From: Pseudarthrobacter sp. NIBRBAC000502770
GTDB taxonomy: Bacteria; Actinomycetota; Actinomycetes; Actinomycetales; Micrococcaceae
Length of the DNA: 64,000 nucleotides
Direction: 5' to 3'
Assembly: GCF_006517815.1 (NCBI RefSeq)
Contig: NZ_CP041198.1
Location: 1,798,001 to 1,862,000 of the forward strand
This document shows, piece by piece, positions 35,756 through 45,945 of the stretch; the stretch's first letter is position 1; each line of letters starts with the position of its first letter. Under the pieces are notes generated by a model. That model ran no database searches. It was not told the DNA's origin and saw only the letters and a list, made by a program, of their open reading frames with translations. The position numbers and the translations under genes are program-made.

Positions 35756-37285
35756 ATGGGAAGCGGCACGGCAGCACGGGCGTTTGAGGCGATCGAGGCT
35801 GCCTTGTCCGTGCTCCGTGGCGAGGTAGCCAGAGCCGCAAACGGACCGCTCGCACAGAGCGATCCCTTGGCCGCCGTCGCCGATGAATGCCTGGACATCC
35901 TGGCCGGAGTGGCCCGCACCGAAGCCCGTGTAGCGGCGCTGAAAGCCGCGGCTGCGGCTGCGTTCGCGGAGTCAGCGCGGTGTATGGCTCCCCCAGACAT
36001 GCCGGTGCAGGCGCAGGAAATGGCCGTCGCCGCGGAGGTGGGCTGCATTCTCGCCATCGGTGACCGCGCCGCCGGTGCACTTCTGGCACAGTCTTACGCT
36101 CTCACCACCTCTCTGCCCCGGACCTTGGAAGCGCTCACGGAGGGAACCATGTCGTGGCAGCACGCCCGCGTCATGGTGGACGAAACCGCCACCCTCAGCT
36201 CGAAGGCCGCGACCGCATTGGAAGCCCACTTCCTCGATCCGGATGCGCCGAACGCCGCCCGGGGGTGCCCCGCCGGGGAGATGCCGGCGTACCGATTCCG
36301 GCACAAGGCCCGCGTCTGGCGCGAACGTCACCACCCGGAGAGCATCGAAAAACGGCATGCAAAGGGCATCGAAGACAGGTGCCTAGAGTTCTCTCCGGAG
36401 CAGGACGGCATGGCGCGCTTGTCCGCACGCCTGCCGGCCGACCAGGCCATGGCCATCTGGAACCGCTACACTGCCATCGCCCGAGGGCTCCAGGGACGCA
36501 ACGAGGAACGCACACTCACCCAGCTTCGCGCGGATCTGTTCGCCGCCACTGCGCTTCGCGGGGGCACCGGCTGCACCGGTTGCTGCGGCTGGAACGGGGT
36601 CGGAGTGGACGAGGCCGGAAACCCACCGAAGGGGCTCGCCGATGTGCAGGTTCCCCGGGCGGAAGTGCTGGTCACCGTCCCCGTGTTTTCCCTCCTCGGA
36701 GCCACCGACGAACCCGCCATGCTTGACGGCTATGGCCCCATCCCGGCTTCCATGGCACGGGACCTCGTAGCTAATGGAGCCGCTTCGTTCTACCGGGTGC
36801 TCGTGGACCCCCGCGACGGCGCGCCGCTGGAAATCGGACGCACCAGCTACCGCCCCGGGAAGGCCATGCGAAGGTGGCTGCGCTTGCGGGACGGCAAGTG
36901 CCCCTTCCCTGGGTGCAACAACAATTCCCTGGACAACGAAGCCGATCACCTGCTCGCCTGGCACCAAGGCGGGACCACCGGCATCAGCAACCTTGGCCAA
37001 CCATGTCCAAAGCACCACCGGTTGCGGCACGTCAGCAGGTGGCGTCCAACGGCTGCATCGAAGAATGAGCCGCCCGGCTGGGTTTCGCCCTCAGGACGCA
37101 AATACAGGAGCGAGCACCAGGACTGGGAACCGCCAGAGTTGCCTCCGCCGCTTCAGGCGCGCGCTGGCATCCTGACTCAACCAGGCCGCGACGCAATGAT
37201 GCCGAATAAAGGCACAGTGGACTACTTCCGCCCGCCAAGGTCCCACGTAGAAGAATGCCTGGCCGAGTACCTCGCGGCGCGGTGA
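35756..37285 (+). CDS. DUF222 / HNH endonuclease (13E12-type)
   Basis: 509 aa. A DUF222 region (about 60-330; TEGTMSWQHARVMVDET, MARLSARLPADQAMAIWNRY) is followed by an HNH nuclease domain near 390-440: CPFPGCNNNSLDNEADHLLAWHQGGTTGISNLGQPCPKHHRLRH. This family, called 13E12 repeat proteins in mycobacteria, is multicopy in many actinobacteria and suspected of mobility. No flanking repeats are visible here. The ATG at 35756 is chosen from the -10; a longer frame upstream lacks a matching N-terminus. Confidence 0.88.
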   Translation: MGSGTAARAFEAIEAALSVLRGEVARAANGPLAQSDPLAAVADECLDILAGVARTEARVAALKAAAAAAFAESARCMAPPDMPVQAQEMAVAAEVGCILAIGDRAAGALLAQSYALTTSLPRTLEALTEGTMSWQHARVMVDETATLSSKAATALEAHFLDPDAPNAARGCPAGEMPAYRFRHKARVWRERHHPESIEKRHAKGIEDRCLEFSPEQDGMARLSARLPADQAMAIWNRYTAIARGLQGRNEERTLTQLRADLFAATALRGGTGCTGCCGWNGVGVDEAGNPPKGLADVQVPRAEVLVTVPVFSLLGATDEPAMLDGYGPIPASMARDLVANGAASFYRVLVDPRDGAPLEIGRTSYRPGKAMRRWLRLRDGKCPFPGCNNNSLDNEADHLLAWHQGGTTGISNLGQPCPKHHRLRHVSRWRPTAASKNEPPGWVSPSGRKYRSEHQDWEPPELPPPLQARAGILTQPGRDAMMPNKGTVDYFRPPRSHVEECLAEYLAAR

Positions 37286-37319
37286 GCGGTGGTGTTCTGG
37301 AGATTCGTCCCGGGAAACA

Positions 37320-37354
37320 CAATGGACCCCGCACAGAACGTGCGGGGTCCATTG
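37320..37354. terminator. Bidirectional terminator between HNH gene and nrdF
   Basis: Perfect 15-bp stem (37320-37334 with 37340-37354) and a 5-base loop, between convergent genes. Confidence 0.85.
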
Positions 37355-37405
37355 AAGCCGGCTGTAACAGAACAGGCCGTGCCGCCGGCGTACCGGCGAA
37401 ACCGG

Positions 37406-38461
<1,056 letters not shown>

Positions 38462-38477
38462 TTAGTTGAAGCTGCAA

Positions 38478-40649
38478 CTACAGCATGCAGCTGACGCAGC
38501 CCTCAACCTCGGTCCCTTCCAGCGCGAGCTGGCGGAGACGGATGTAGTAGATGGTCTTGATGCCCTTCTTCCAGGCGTAGATCTGGGCCTTGTTGATGTC
38601 GCGCGTGGTGGCGGTGTCCTTGAAGAACAGCGTCAGCGACAAGCCCTGGTCCACGTGCTGCGTAGCGGCGGCGTAGGTGTCGATGACCTTCTCGTAGCCG
38701 ATCTCGTACGCATCCTGGTAGTACTCCAGGTTGTCGTTGGTCAGGTACGGCGCCGGGTAGTACACGCGGCCCAGCTTGCCTTCCTTGCGGATCTCGATCT
38801 TGGACGCCACCGGGTGGATCGAGGAGGTGGAGTTGTTGATGTAGGAGATCGAGCCGGTGGGCGGAACGGCCTGCAGGTTCTGGTTGTAGATGCCGTGCTC
38901 CATCACGGAGGCCTTCAGCTCGCGCCAGTCAGCCTGCGTGGGGATGTGAACGTTCTTGAAGAGCTCGCGGACCTTTTCGGTCTGCGGAACCCATTCCTGC
39001 TCCGTGTACTTGTCGAAGAACTCGCCCGAGGCGTACTTGGACTTCTCGAAGCCGCCGAACGTTTGGCCGGTTTCGATGGCCAGCAGGTTGGAGGCGCGCA
39101 CCGCGTGGTACACCACCGAGTAGAAGTAGATGTTGGTGAAGTCCAGGCCCTCTTCGGAGCCGTAGTGGACCCGCTCCCGCGCCAGGTAGCCGTGCAGGTT
39201 CATCTGGCCCAGGCCAATCGCGTGGCTCTGGTCGTTGCCCTTGGCGATGGACGGCACCGAGGTGATGTTGGACATGTCCGAGACGGCGGACAGCGAGCGG
39301 ATGGCCGTCTCGATGGTCAGGCCGAAGTCCGGCGAGTCCATGGTCTTGGCGATGTTCAGCGAGCCCAGGTTGCAGGAGATGTCCTTGCCGGTGTCGGCGT
39401 AGGACAGGTCATCGTTGTACGTGGTGGGCTGGGAAACCTGGAGGATCTCCGAGCACAGGTTGGACATGATGATCTTGCCGTCGATCGGGTTGGCCCGGTT
39501 CACGGTGTCTTCGAACATGATGTACGGGTAGCCGGACTCGAACTGGATCTCGGCGAGGGTCTGGAAGAACTCGCGCGCCTTGATCTTGGTCTTCTTGATC
39601 CGGGAATCGTCCACCATCTCGTAGTACTTTTCGGTGACCGAGACGTCGGAGAACGGCATGCCGTAGACGCGTTCGACGTCGTACGGCGAGAACAGGTACA
39701 TGTCCTCGTCCTTCTTGGCCAGCTCAAACGTGATGTCCGGGATGACGACGCCCAGGGAGAGGGTCTTGATGCGGATCTTCTCGTCCGCGTTCTCGCGCTT
39801 GGTGTCCAGGAACCGGTAGATGTCCGGGTGGTGCGCGTGCAGGTACACGGCACCGGCACCCTGGCGGGCACCAAGCTGGTTGGCGTAGGAGAAGCTGTCT
39901 TCGAGGAGCTTCATCACGGGGATGACGCCGGAGGACTGGTTCTCGATCTGCTTGATGGGCGCACCCACCTCGCGGATGTTGGTCAGTGCGAACGCCACAC
40001 CGCCGCCGCGCTTGGACAGCTGCAGTGCGGAGTTGATGGAGCGGCCGATCGACTCCATGTTGTCTTCGATGCGGAGCAGGAAGCAGGAGACCAGCTCGCC
40101 GCGCTGCTTCTTGCCGGCGTTCAGGAAGGTGGGGGTGGCCGGCTGGAAACGGCCGTCGATGATCTCGTCCACCATCTGCATGGCCAGCTGTTCGTTGCCG
40201 CGCGCCAAGTGCAGGGCCACCATGCAGACGCGGTCCTCGTAGCGTTCAAGGAAGCGCTTGCCGTCGAACGTCTTCAGCGTGTACGAAGTGTAGAACTTGA
40301 AGGCGCCCAGGAAGGTCTCGAAGCGGAACTTCTTCTTGTAGGCACGGTTGAACAGGTCACGGATGAAGTTCATCGTGTACTGGTCCAGCGTCTCGCGCTC
40401 GTAGTACTGGTTCTTCACCAGGTAATCGAGCTTCTCTTCCAGGTCGTGGAAGAACACGGTGTTGTTGTTAACGTGCTGCAGGAAGTACTGGTGGGCGGCC
40501 TCGCGGTCAGCCTCGAACTGGATTTCGCCATTGGGACCATAAAGGTTCAGCATGGCGTTCAGCTCGTGATAACCCAAGCCCTTGTAGGCAGCCGGCATCT
40601 CAGGCTTCTGGGCCCTGGTTACTTCTGTGTCTGCGACAGTCGTGTCCAA
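38478..40649 (-). CDS. nrdE: Class Ib ribonucleotide reductase alpha subunit
   Basis: About 723 aa. Catalytic subunit that reduces ribonucleoside diphosphates using NrdH thiols. Visible are [42 protein letters not shown], the active-site loop [10 protein letters not shown], the [18 protein letters not shown] segment, and the C-terminal redox pair in VEGCVSCML. The start is inferred as TTG at 40649, which gives the normal length and overlaps the nrdI end by 31 bp; the next ATG ([10 protein letters not shown]) is an alternative. Part of nrdHIE. Confidence 0.95.
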   Translation of the reverse strand: MDTTVADTEVTRAQKPEMPAAYKGLGYHELNAMLNLYGPNGEIQFEADREAAHQYFLQHVNNNTVFFHDLEEKLDYLVKNQYYERETLDQYTMNFIRDLFNRAYKKKFRFETFLGAFKFYTSYTLKTFDGKRFLERYEDRVCMVALHLARGNEQLAMQMVDEIIDGRFQPATPTFLNAGKKQRGELVSCFLLRIEDNMESIGRSINSALQLSKRGGGVAFALTNIREVGAPIKQIENQSSGVIPVMKLLEDSFSYANQLGARQGAGAVYLHAHHPDIYRFLDTKRENADEKIRIKTLSLGVVIPDITFELAKKDEDMYLFSPYDVERVYGMPFSDVSVTEKYYEMVDDSRIKKTKIKAREFFQTLAEIQFESGYPYIMFEDTVNRANPIDGKIIMSNLCSEILQVSQPTTYNDDLSYADTGKDISCNLGSLNIAKTMDSPDFGLTIETAIRSLSAVSDMSNITSVPSIAKGNDQSHAIGLGQMNLHGYLARERVHYGSEEGLDFTNIYFYSVVYHAVRASNLLAIETGQTFGGFEKSKYASGEFFDKYTEQEWVPQTEKVRELFKNVHIPTQADWRELKASVMEHGIYNQNLQAVPPTGSISYINNSTSSIHPVASKIEIRKEGKLGRVYYPAPYLTNDNLEYYQDAYEIGYEKVIDTYAAATQHVDQGLSLTLFFKDTATTRDINKAQIYAWKKGIKTIYYIRLRQLALEGTEVEGCVSCML

Positions 40650-41143
40650 AACGTGTCCAATCCTTGGTTGACCCGGGTGACGTCTTCCGGCGTTCCCATG
40701 AGTTCGAATCGATAGAGGTGGGGTACCTGGCATTTGGCGGCGATGATGTCCGCGGCCATGCAGTAGTTTTCCCCGAAGTTTGTATTGCCGGCGCCGATGA
40801 CGCCGCGGAGCAGTTGCCTGTTCTGCGGGTTGTTCAGGAACCGGATGACCTGCTTGGGAACGGATCCCTCTCCCCCGGTGCCGCCGTAGGTTGGCACCAC
40901 CAGCACGAACGGCCGGGTGGCGAGGAGGGGTGCGTCCTTTGGATACAACGGGATCCGGGCCATCTCACGGCCAAGCTTCGCGACGAAGCGGCTGGTGTTC
41001 TCGGATGCCGAGGAAAAGTAGATGAGCTGGCTGTCCGTGACAACCTGCTCCGGCTGGTGGTGCGAAGTGGCCGGCGGGGACACCTCCACGCGCTGAGCCG
41101 CGTGGTGTTGCGAAGCGCTTCGCTGTGCTGTTGGTGCTGCCAT
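40619..41143 (-). CDS. nrdI: NrdI flavodoxin, class Ib RNR activase
   Basis: 174 aa. The NrdI core starts [19 protein letters not shown] and includes [23 protein letters not shown] and [22 protein letters not shown]. It supplies oxidant to assemble the NrdF dimanganese-tyrosyl cofactor. A 35-residue N-terminal extension ([14 protein letters not shown]) is longer than in E. coli; a Shine-Dalgarno (GAGGTGA) precedes this ATG. Lies between nrdH and nrdE. Confidence 0.94.
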   Translation of the reverse strand: MAAPTAQRSASQHHAAQRVEVSPPATSHHQPEQVVTDSQLIYFSSASENTSRFVAKLGREMARIPLYPKDAPLLATRPFVLVVPTYGGTGGEGSVPKQVIRFLNNPQNRQLLRGVIGAGNTNFGENYCMAADIIAAKCQVPHLYRFELMGTPEDVTRVNQGLDTFWTRLSQTQK

Positions 41144-41192
41144 GGGAGTCACCTCAGCTGGTTGATGGTTGCCGGCAGGAAAAGCGGAACTC

Positions 41193-41438
41193 CTAGGCCA
41201 CGGAGGAAACGGCCGACAGCGCGAGTTCCTCGATCTTGTCGGGGCGGAAGCCGGACCAGTGGTCCTGGTCGGTGACCACAACGGGAGCCTGCATGTAGCC
41301 CAGTGCCTTCAGGCGCTCGAGTGCCTCGGCGTCCTGGGAGATGTCAACGCTCTGGTAGGTGATGCCCTTCTTGTCGAGCGCGCGGTAAGTGGCGTTGCAC
41401 TGAACACAAGCAGGCTTCGTGTATACCGTTACGGTCAT
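41193..41438 (-). CDS. nrdH: NrdH glutaredoxin-like redoxin
   Basis: 81 aa. CVQC redox motif at residues 11-14, [18 protein letters not shown], and the NrdH-specific [12 protein letters not shown] near the C-terminus. Delivers electrons from thioredoxin reductase to NrdE. First gene of nrdHIE, with the NrdR-like box about 65 bp upstream. Confidence 0.95.
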   Translation of the reverse strand: MTVTVYTKPACVQCNATYRALDKKGITYQSVDISQDAEALERLKALGYMQAPVVVTDQDHWSGFRPDKIEELALSAVSSVA

Positions 41439-41500
41439 TGTCCCTGTCCCCTTAGTTGAACTCTTTTGCTGGGCCGGTGTCCCCGTCCAGCTGTATGTAG

Positions 41501-41516
41501 ATACTACATGTAGTGC
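41501..41516. promoter_or_regulatory. NrdR-like box upstream of nrdHIE
   Basis: ATACTACATGTAGTGC contains a perfect 12-bp palindrome (41503-41514) and resembles the NrdR repressor box ACACnATATnTnGTGT. A looser AT-rich partner (GTATTACAAGTATG, 41545-41558) lies about four helical turns away. The rest of the 359-bp gap (41439-41797) holds a long hairpin. Confidence 0.6.
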
Positions 41517-41721
41517 AGACGCCTCTTTGGAACCCCAAGATGATGTATTACAAGTATGTCATTTAATGCACCGTTAATCCACAGGCGGGGACCGGAAAAA
41601 TGCCCGTGATCCCGGGTTTTTTGCGGGCTGGGTCCACAACCTGTGGACGGGGTTGCACACTTTTGCACAGTGCGCGTGTCGTGATTTCCCGGCGTGTCGC
41701 GCTGCCTGCCCCGACGCCGAA

Positions 41722-41763
41722 GAAGGGTCCCTCATCACTAGACGTAGTGATGAGGGACCCTTC
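41722..41763. terminator. 19-bp perfect inverted repeat downstream of tspO
   Basis: 41722-41740 pairs with 41745-41763 around a 4-base loop. It lies after the tspO stop on the minus strand and upstream of the nrd promoter. No T-run on either side; most likely a terminator that insulates nrdHIE. Confidence 0.7.
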
Positions 41764-41797
41764 GATCAAGCACCTCAGCCGAGGATTTCCTTCGCTT

Positions 41798-42316
41798 CTA
41801 CCTGCTGGCGGGATTGAGCCGGGCGATGGCCGTGGACAACACAGTGGCGAAACTGCACCATGCCGCGTACGGAGCCAGCGATGCTCCGGCAACCCGGTTC
41901 AACCGGTACGTCCGCCGCACCAGGTCCGCGCTGCTGGCCGCCAGTACCGCCGCCTCGGCAGCGGCCAGCCACGGCCGGCGGGAGCGCCAGAAGAACCAGC
42001 TCCATGAAGCGTTGAGCAGCAGGTTGGCGGCCAGCGCACCACGGTAGGCGCGCAGTTCCCGGCTGTGGTCGTTCCTGACCGGCCCCGGACTGTCGGCACG
42101 GTCCAGTTCAGCAGCCCGGTCCAACGCCACGGCGGACGTCACGGCCAGGTCCGCGTACAGTGCCGTCCACACCACGGGAAAGGCAATTGCGGGTGGCTGC
42201 CAGTCCGGCTTGCGCAGCTTCAGGTACCAGCCACTTCGGGGGTCCGTCGCAACACCGCCCGCCGCGGCGGTGGCCACCGTCGCCGCGGTGGTCCATGCGA
42301 GTGTCTTTAGTTTCAT
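41798..42316 (-). CDS. TspO/MBR family membrane protein
   Basis: 172 aa, five membrane helices. Typical blocks: WYLKLRKPDWQPPAIAFPVVWTALYADLAVTSAVAL, then NLLLNASWSWFFWRSRRPWLAA and YAAWCSFATVLSTAIARLN. TspO binds tetrapyrroles and regulates stress responses. AGGAGG precedes the ATG. It follows the CFA-like gene by 35 bp on the same strand. N-terminus replaces the usual first helix with a short hydrophobic stretch. Confidence 0.92.
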   Translation of the reverse strand: MKLKTLAWTTAATVATAAAGGVATDPRSGWYLKLRKPDWQPPAIAFPVVWTALYADLAVTSAVALDRAAELDRADSPGPVRNDHSRELRAYRGALAANLLLNASWSWFFWRSRRPWLAAAEAAVLAASSADLVRRTYRLNRVAGASLAPYAAWCSFATVLSTAIARLNPASR

Positions 42317-42351
42317 GCGTCCTCCTGTCCCCGCTGGATACACGGTGAAAC

Positions 42352-43728
42352 CTACAGCTGCGCCTCCCGGCGGTCCAGCACAATCTGCTGGACGTCCAGG
42401 TAGCCGGACTGGAACCCGGCGCGCGAGTAGCAGAGGTAGAACAGCCACATCCGCTGGAACACGGCGTCGAAGCCCAGGTCCCCTACCTCGCGGGAGCGGG
42501 CGAGGAACCGTTCCTCCCACAGCCGCAGGGTGGCTGCGTAGTGGTCGCCCATGCCCATCCGCTCCCGCACGCGCAGGGTGGTGTGCTGCTGGGTCACGCC
42601 CTCGATGGCCCGGACGGACGGCAGGAAGCCGCCGGGGAAGATGTATTTGTGCACCCACGTGTAGGCGTTGCGGGTGGCGAGCATGCGCCCGTGCGGCATG
42701 GTGATCGCCTGGATGGCCACCTTTCCGCCCGGGGCCAGGACGCGGTCGATCGTCTGGAAGTAGATGGGCCAGTACTCGTACCCCACGGCCTCGATCATCT
42801 CGACCGACACGACGGCGTCGTACTCCCCTTCCACGGCACGGTAGTCCTGCAGGGCCACCGTCACGCGGTCCGCGAACCCGGCCGCCGCGATGCGTTCCTG
42901 CGCCAGCGCCTGCTGCTCGCTGGACAGCGTGACGCTGTAGACGGTGGCACCACGGGCAGCGGCACGCAGGGCAAGCTCGCCCCAGCCGGTACCAATTTCC
43001 AGCAGCCGGGTACCGTCGCCCACCCCGGCTTTGTCCAGCAACCGGTCGATCTTGGCCTGCTGGGCCTCCGCCAGGGAATCCCACGCCACCTCGGACAGCG
43101 GCCCGGCCCCGCCGGGAAACAGCGCCGACGAGTAGCTCATGGTGGAGTCCAGGAAGTTGGAAAACAAATCGTTGGACAGGTCGTAGTGCCGCGAAATGTT
43201 GCTGCGGGTGTTCTGCTCGGCGTTGCGCTCCTGTCGGGGCGTCCGCGGCAGGTACAGCGAGCGCAGCTTTTGCAGCGGCACGGGGATGAGCGTGTCCACG
43301 GAGGCGGCGAAGACTTCCAGCACCGCGGCCAGGTCGGAGGCTTCCCAGTCTCCGGCCATGAAGGACTCGCCCAGTCCGATCAGCCCGTTGTCGCCGATCC
43401 GGGCTTCGAATGCCGCGGGCCGCACCATGGTCATTACGGGAGCGTCCGGGCCGCCCATCCCCAGGACCGAACCGTCAGGGTATTCGACGCGCAGCGGCAG
43501 CCGCCTGACCGCGCCCTTGAACATCAGGCCTGCAGCCTTCCCTGCCACGTCGGCCTTGAGGCCCGACGGCGGCTGGGCAACACCGGGCCACAGGTCAGGA
43601 TCGATGGTGGCCGGCGCAGCGGGGACACCACCGGCGGTCCAGGCTGCGGGCGAGTGGGTGGCGGCCGGCCCGTGGGTCTTGTTGTCGGCGGAAGCTGAAG
43701 CAGTTCCGTTGTCGTCAGTCATTGTCAT
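42352..43728 (-). CDS. Cyclopropane-fatty-acyl-phospholipid synthase-like methyltransferase
   Basis: 458 aa, longer than E. coli Cfa owing to an Ala/Pro-rich N-terminus. SAM-binding motif LLEIGTGWGELALRAAARG, and preceding NISRHYDLSNDLFSNFLDSTMSYSSALFP, are diagnostic, with YWPIYFQTIDRVLAPGGKVAIQAIT. It methylates unsaturated acyl chains in membrane lipids; cyclopropane, 10-methyl or furan products are all possible. The ATG overlaps the DUF1365 stop (ATGA), third gene of the FAD-DUF1365-CFA cassette. Confidence 0.92.
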   Translation of the reverse strand: MTMTDDNGTASASADNKTHGPAATHSPAAWTAGGVPAAPATIDPDLWPGVAQPPSGLKADVAGKAAGLMFKGAVRRLPLRVEYPDGSVLGMGGPDAPVMTMVRPAAFEARIGDNGLIGLGESFMAGDWEASDLAAVLEVFAASVDTLIPVPLQKLRSLYLPRTPRQERNAEQNTRSNISRHYDLSNDLFSNFLDSTMSYSSALFPGGAGPLSEVAWDSLAEAQQAKIDRLLDKAGVGDGTRLLEIGTGWGELALRAAARGATVYSVTLSSEQQALAQERIAAAGFADRVTVALQDYRAVEGEYDAVVSVEMIEAVGYEYWPIYFQTIDRVLAPGGKVAIQAITMPHGRMLATRNAYTWVHKYIFPGGFLPSVRAIEGVTQQHTTLRVRERMGMGDHYAATLRLWEERFLARSREVGDLGFDAVFQRMWLFYLCYSRAGFQSGYLDVQQIVLDRREAQL

Positions 43729-44456
43729 TGAACTGCCTCCTGTGAGGGGTGATGTGGTCTGGCAACGACGGGCAGGCGTCTTGCCCAGAGTTTAACGCCC
43801 TGGACCCGGATCAGGGCGGATACCAGCAGCGGCGCGGCAGGCACTGTCAGTGCCGCCACAAGGATGTTGGGGACGGTGGCGGCCCGGCGCCTGCCGTCCA
43901 TGGTGGCCACGAAGGGACGGTGCCCTTCGCGCTCCAGGATGATGGACACCGCGAGCCTGTCCCCGGGCGCTGGGACTTTCATCCTGTACTGCCCGTCGAC
44001 GTCATTGAACGGGGACACATAGAACGCCTTCGGCACCGAGGCGCGGCCGCCGGGATCGGTCCGCAGCAAATAGCAATGCCGCTCCCCGTAAGTGTTGTGG
44101 ACCTCGGCCACCACGCACTGGAGTTCCCCGCTGGGGCGGTAGCACCAGAACAGGGTGAGCGGATTGAAGACGTACCCAAAAACCCTGGCGCTGGTCAGCA
44201 TGTGGATGGCGCCGCCGTCGGGCTCTATGCCCTGGGTCCGCAGGAACCGCTCCACGTTGGAGCGGATGTCCGCGTCCGGATCGCCCAGGTGGTCACCGGC
44301 CCGGAACACCGCCAGGGGCCGGAGCAGGAGGGGAAGCCGCGGAAGGTGGTCCACGTCCACGAACCAGCTGTAGCTCCGGTAAGTGAAGGCATTCTTCAAC
44401 GGGGTGCGCCGCACATGGGAAATGGAGGTGCGGTAGATCGAGGCGTCCATGGTCAC
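43725..44456 (-). CDS. DUF1365 protein
   Basis: 243 aa DUF1365 protein: IYRTSISHVRRTPLKNAFTYRSYSWFVDVD, FGYVFNPLTLFWCYRPSGELQCVVAEVHNTYGERHCYLL and PKAFYVSPFNDVDGQYRM are family signatures. Enzymatic role unproven, but it is almost always next to an FAD oxidoreductase and a CFA-like gene. Four-base overlaps link it to both neighbours (ATGA each side), so all three are translated together. Confidence 0.92.
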   Translation of the reverse strand: MTMDASIYRTSISHVRRTPLKNAFTYRSYSWFVDVDHLPRLPLLLRPLAVFRAGDHLGDPDADIRSNVERFLRTQGIEPDGGAIHMLTSARVFGYVFNPLTLFWCYRPSGELQCVVAEVHNTYGERHCYLLRTDPGGRASVPKAFYVSPFNDVDGQYRMKVPAPGDRLAVSIILEREGHRPFVATMDGRRRAATVPNILVAALTVPAAPLLVSALIRVQGVKLWARRLPVVARPHHPSQEAVQ

Positions 44457-45850
44457 ACCGGTTCTGCGGACAGCAGTTCCCGCTCCCCCTCGCCGGTGGA
44501 GTCCGCGGAATCGGCGGCGCGGGCCACGGGCCAGGTGCGGCCCAGCTTCTCAGCAGCCCGCACCCCGGAGAGGGCGCCGTCCTCGTGGAAGCCCCAGCCA
44601 AGGAACGCCCCGGCGTACGCGATCCTGCCGTCGCTCAGCGCGGCGATGGCCTGCTGGGCCTTCAGGGATTCAGGGGTGTACTGCGGGTGTTCGTACACCA
44701 TCCGTTCCAGCACGGCGCTGTCGGAGATGAGTTCGGACTCGCCCAGGCTCACCAGGTAGGGCCTCCCGTCCACGGGCTCGAGCCGCTGCAGCCGTGTGAG
44801 GTCGTAGCTCACCAGGACCTTGTCCGGGCGGGCGTCGCACGCCGGAAGCCGGTAGTTCCAGGACGCCTTGGCGTTGTCCGCCGCCGGCAGGACAGCGGGG
44901 TCCTGGTGGAACACGGTGTGGTTCACCGAGTATGGCATCCCACCCAGCGCCTCCTTCTCCTCCGGGGTGGCATCGGCCAGGAAGCCGAGTGCCTGGGCAG
45001 GATGGGTGGCGATCACGACTGCGTCGAAGTCTTCCAGCCCGCCTGCCGTTGCGAGCTCCACGCCCTCGGGCAGGCGCCGGATGGCGGTGACGGGAGTGTT
45101 GAGGCGCACGTCGGGGAGCGTGGCGGCAAGTTTTTCGACGTATCGTGCCGAGCCGCCTGTCACGGTGCGCCACTGCGGTGAGCCCTTGATGCCGAGCATC
45201 CCGTGGTGGCCGAGGAACGTGAAGAGGTAGCGCGCCGGATACGCGAGTGCGGTGGTGGGATCGCATGACCAGACAGCGCTGACCACCGGGGTCATGAAGT
45301 GGGAAATGAAGTAACTGCTGAATTTTTCCCGCGCCAGGAACTCCCCCAGCGTCAGTTCGGGGACGTCAACTTCGCCGCTGACGGCCGACGGCGCCGCGGT
45401 CCTGAGCAGTTCCCTCGCCTTCCGGTAGAAACGGGTGACCTCAAGCAGCATCAGCAGGTAGCGGCCGCGCAGCAGGCTGGAGGGCTTGGCAATGATGCCG
45501 CGGGCGCCGTCGCGGGCGCCGGCGTATTCCAGGCCGCAGCCGTCGCAGCGGATGGACATGCTCATCTCCGAATCCTGGGTCTCGACGCCAAGTTCCGCGA
45601 AGAGCCGCAGCAGGGTGGGATACGTCCGTTCGTTGTGCACGATAAACCCGGTATCCACGCCGATGACGCTTCCGTCGGCCTGGGGCATGTCATGGGTGTG
45701 GGCATGGCCGCCCAGGCGTGAATCGGCCTCGAACAGGGTGACGTCGTCCTGCCTGTTCAGTACGTAGGCGGCGGTCAATCCGGCCACCCCGCTGCCGATC
45801 ACGGCGACGCGCCGCCGGCCGCCTGCACTTACTGCTGGGTCAAGTGACAC
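44453..45850 (-). CDS. FAD-dependent oxidoreductase / desaturase-like (CFA cassette)
   Basis: 465 aa. N-terminal dinucleotide-binding motif VAVIGSGVAGLTAAYVL and ADSRLGGHAHTH, internal DTGFIVHNERTYPTLLRL, and C-terminal YAGAFLGWGFHEDGALSGVRAAEKLG close the FAD site. It is related to amine-oxidase-type flavoproteins found with DUF1365 and CFA synthases; in alphaproteobacteria a similar set makes furan fatty acids. GTG start with AGAGGAG upstream. First gene of the cassette and divergent from lysR. Confidence 0.88.
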   Translation of the reverse strand: MSLDPAVSAGGRRRVAVIGSGVAGLTAAYVLNRQDDVTLFEADSRLGGHAHTHDMPQADGSVIGVDTGFIVHNERTYPTLLRLFAELGVETQDSEMSMSIRCDGCGLEYAGARDGARGIIAKPSSLLRGRYLLMLLEVTRFYRKARELLRTAAPSAVSGEVDVPELTLGEFLAREKFSSYFISHFMTPVVSAVWSCDPTTALAYPARYLFTFLGHHGMLGIKGSPQWRTVTGGSARYVEKLAATLPDVRLNTPVTAIRRLPEGVELATAGGLEDFDAVVIATHPAQALGFLADATPEEKEALGGMPYSVNHTVFHQDPAVLPAADNAKASWNYRLPACDARPDKVLVSYDLTRLQRLEPVDGRPYLVSLGESELISDSAVLERMVYEHPQYTPESLKAQQAIAALSDGRIAYAGAFLGWGFHEDGALSGVRAAEKLGRTWPVARAADSADSTGEGERELLSAEPV

Positions 45851-45933
45851 TTCAGGCTCCTCTGCTGAACATTGCCGCTGTTCTGGTTATACAGAGGGCT
45901 ATTCGGCGCGGTCGCGGCGGCGGATGGGTGCAG

Positions 45934-45939
45934 TACTGT
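45934..45939 (+). promoter_or_regulatory. Leaderless -10 element of lysR-type gene
   Basis: TACTGT, six bases, then in-frame GTG at 45946. Confidence 0.55.
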
Positions 45940-45945
45940 GAACTG

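Noticed and set aside
35756..37285. DUF222/HNH gene as an active mobile element
   Set aside because: The family is suspected of mobility in mycobacteria, but no flanking direct or inverted repeats were found.
38466..40715. 749-aa plus-strand open frame
   Set aside because: Antisense to nrdE; composition (Val/Gly/Asp-rich repeats) is that of a reverse-frame shadow.
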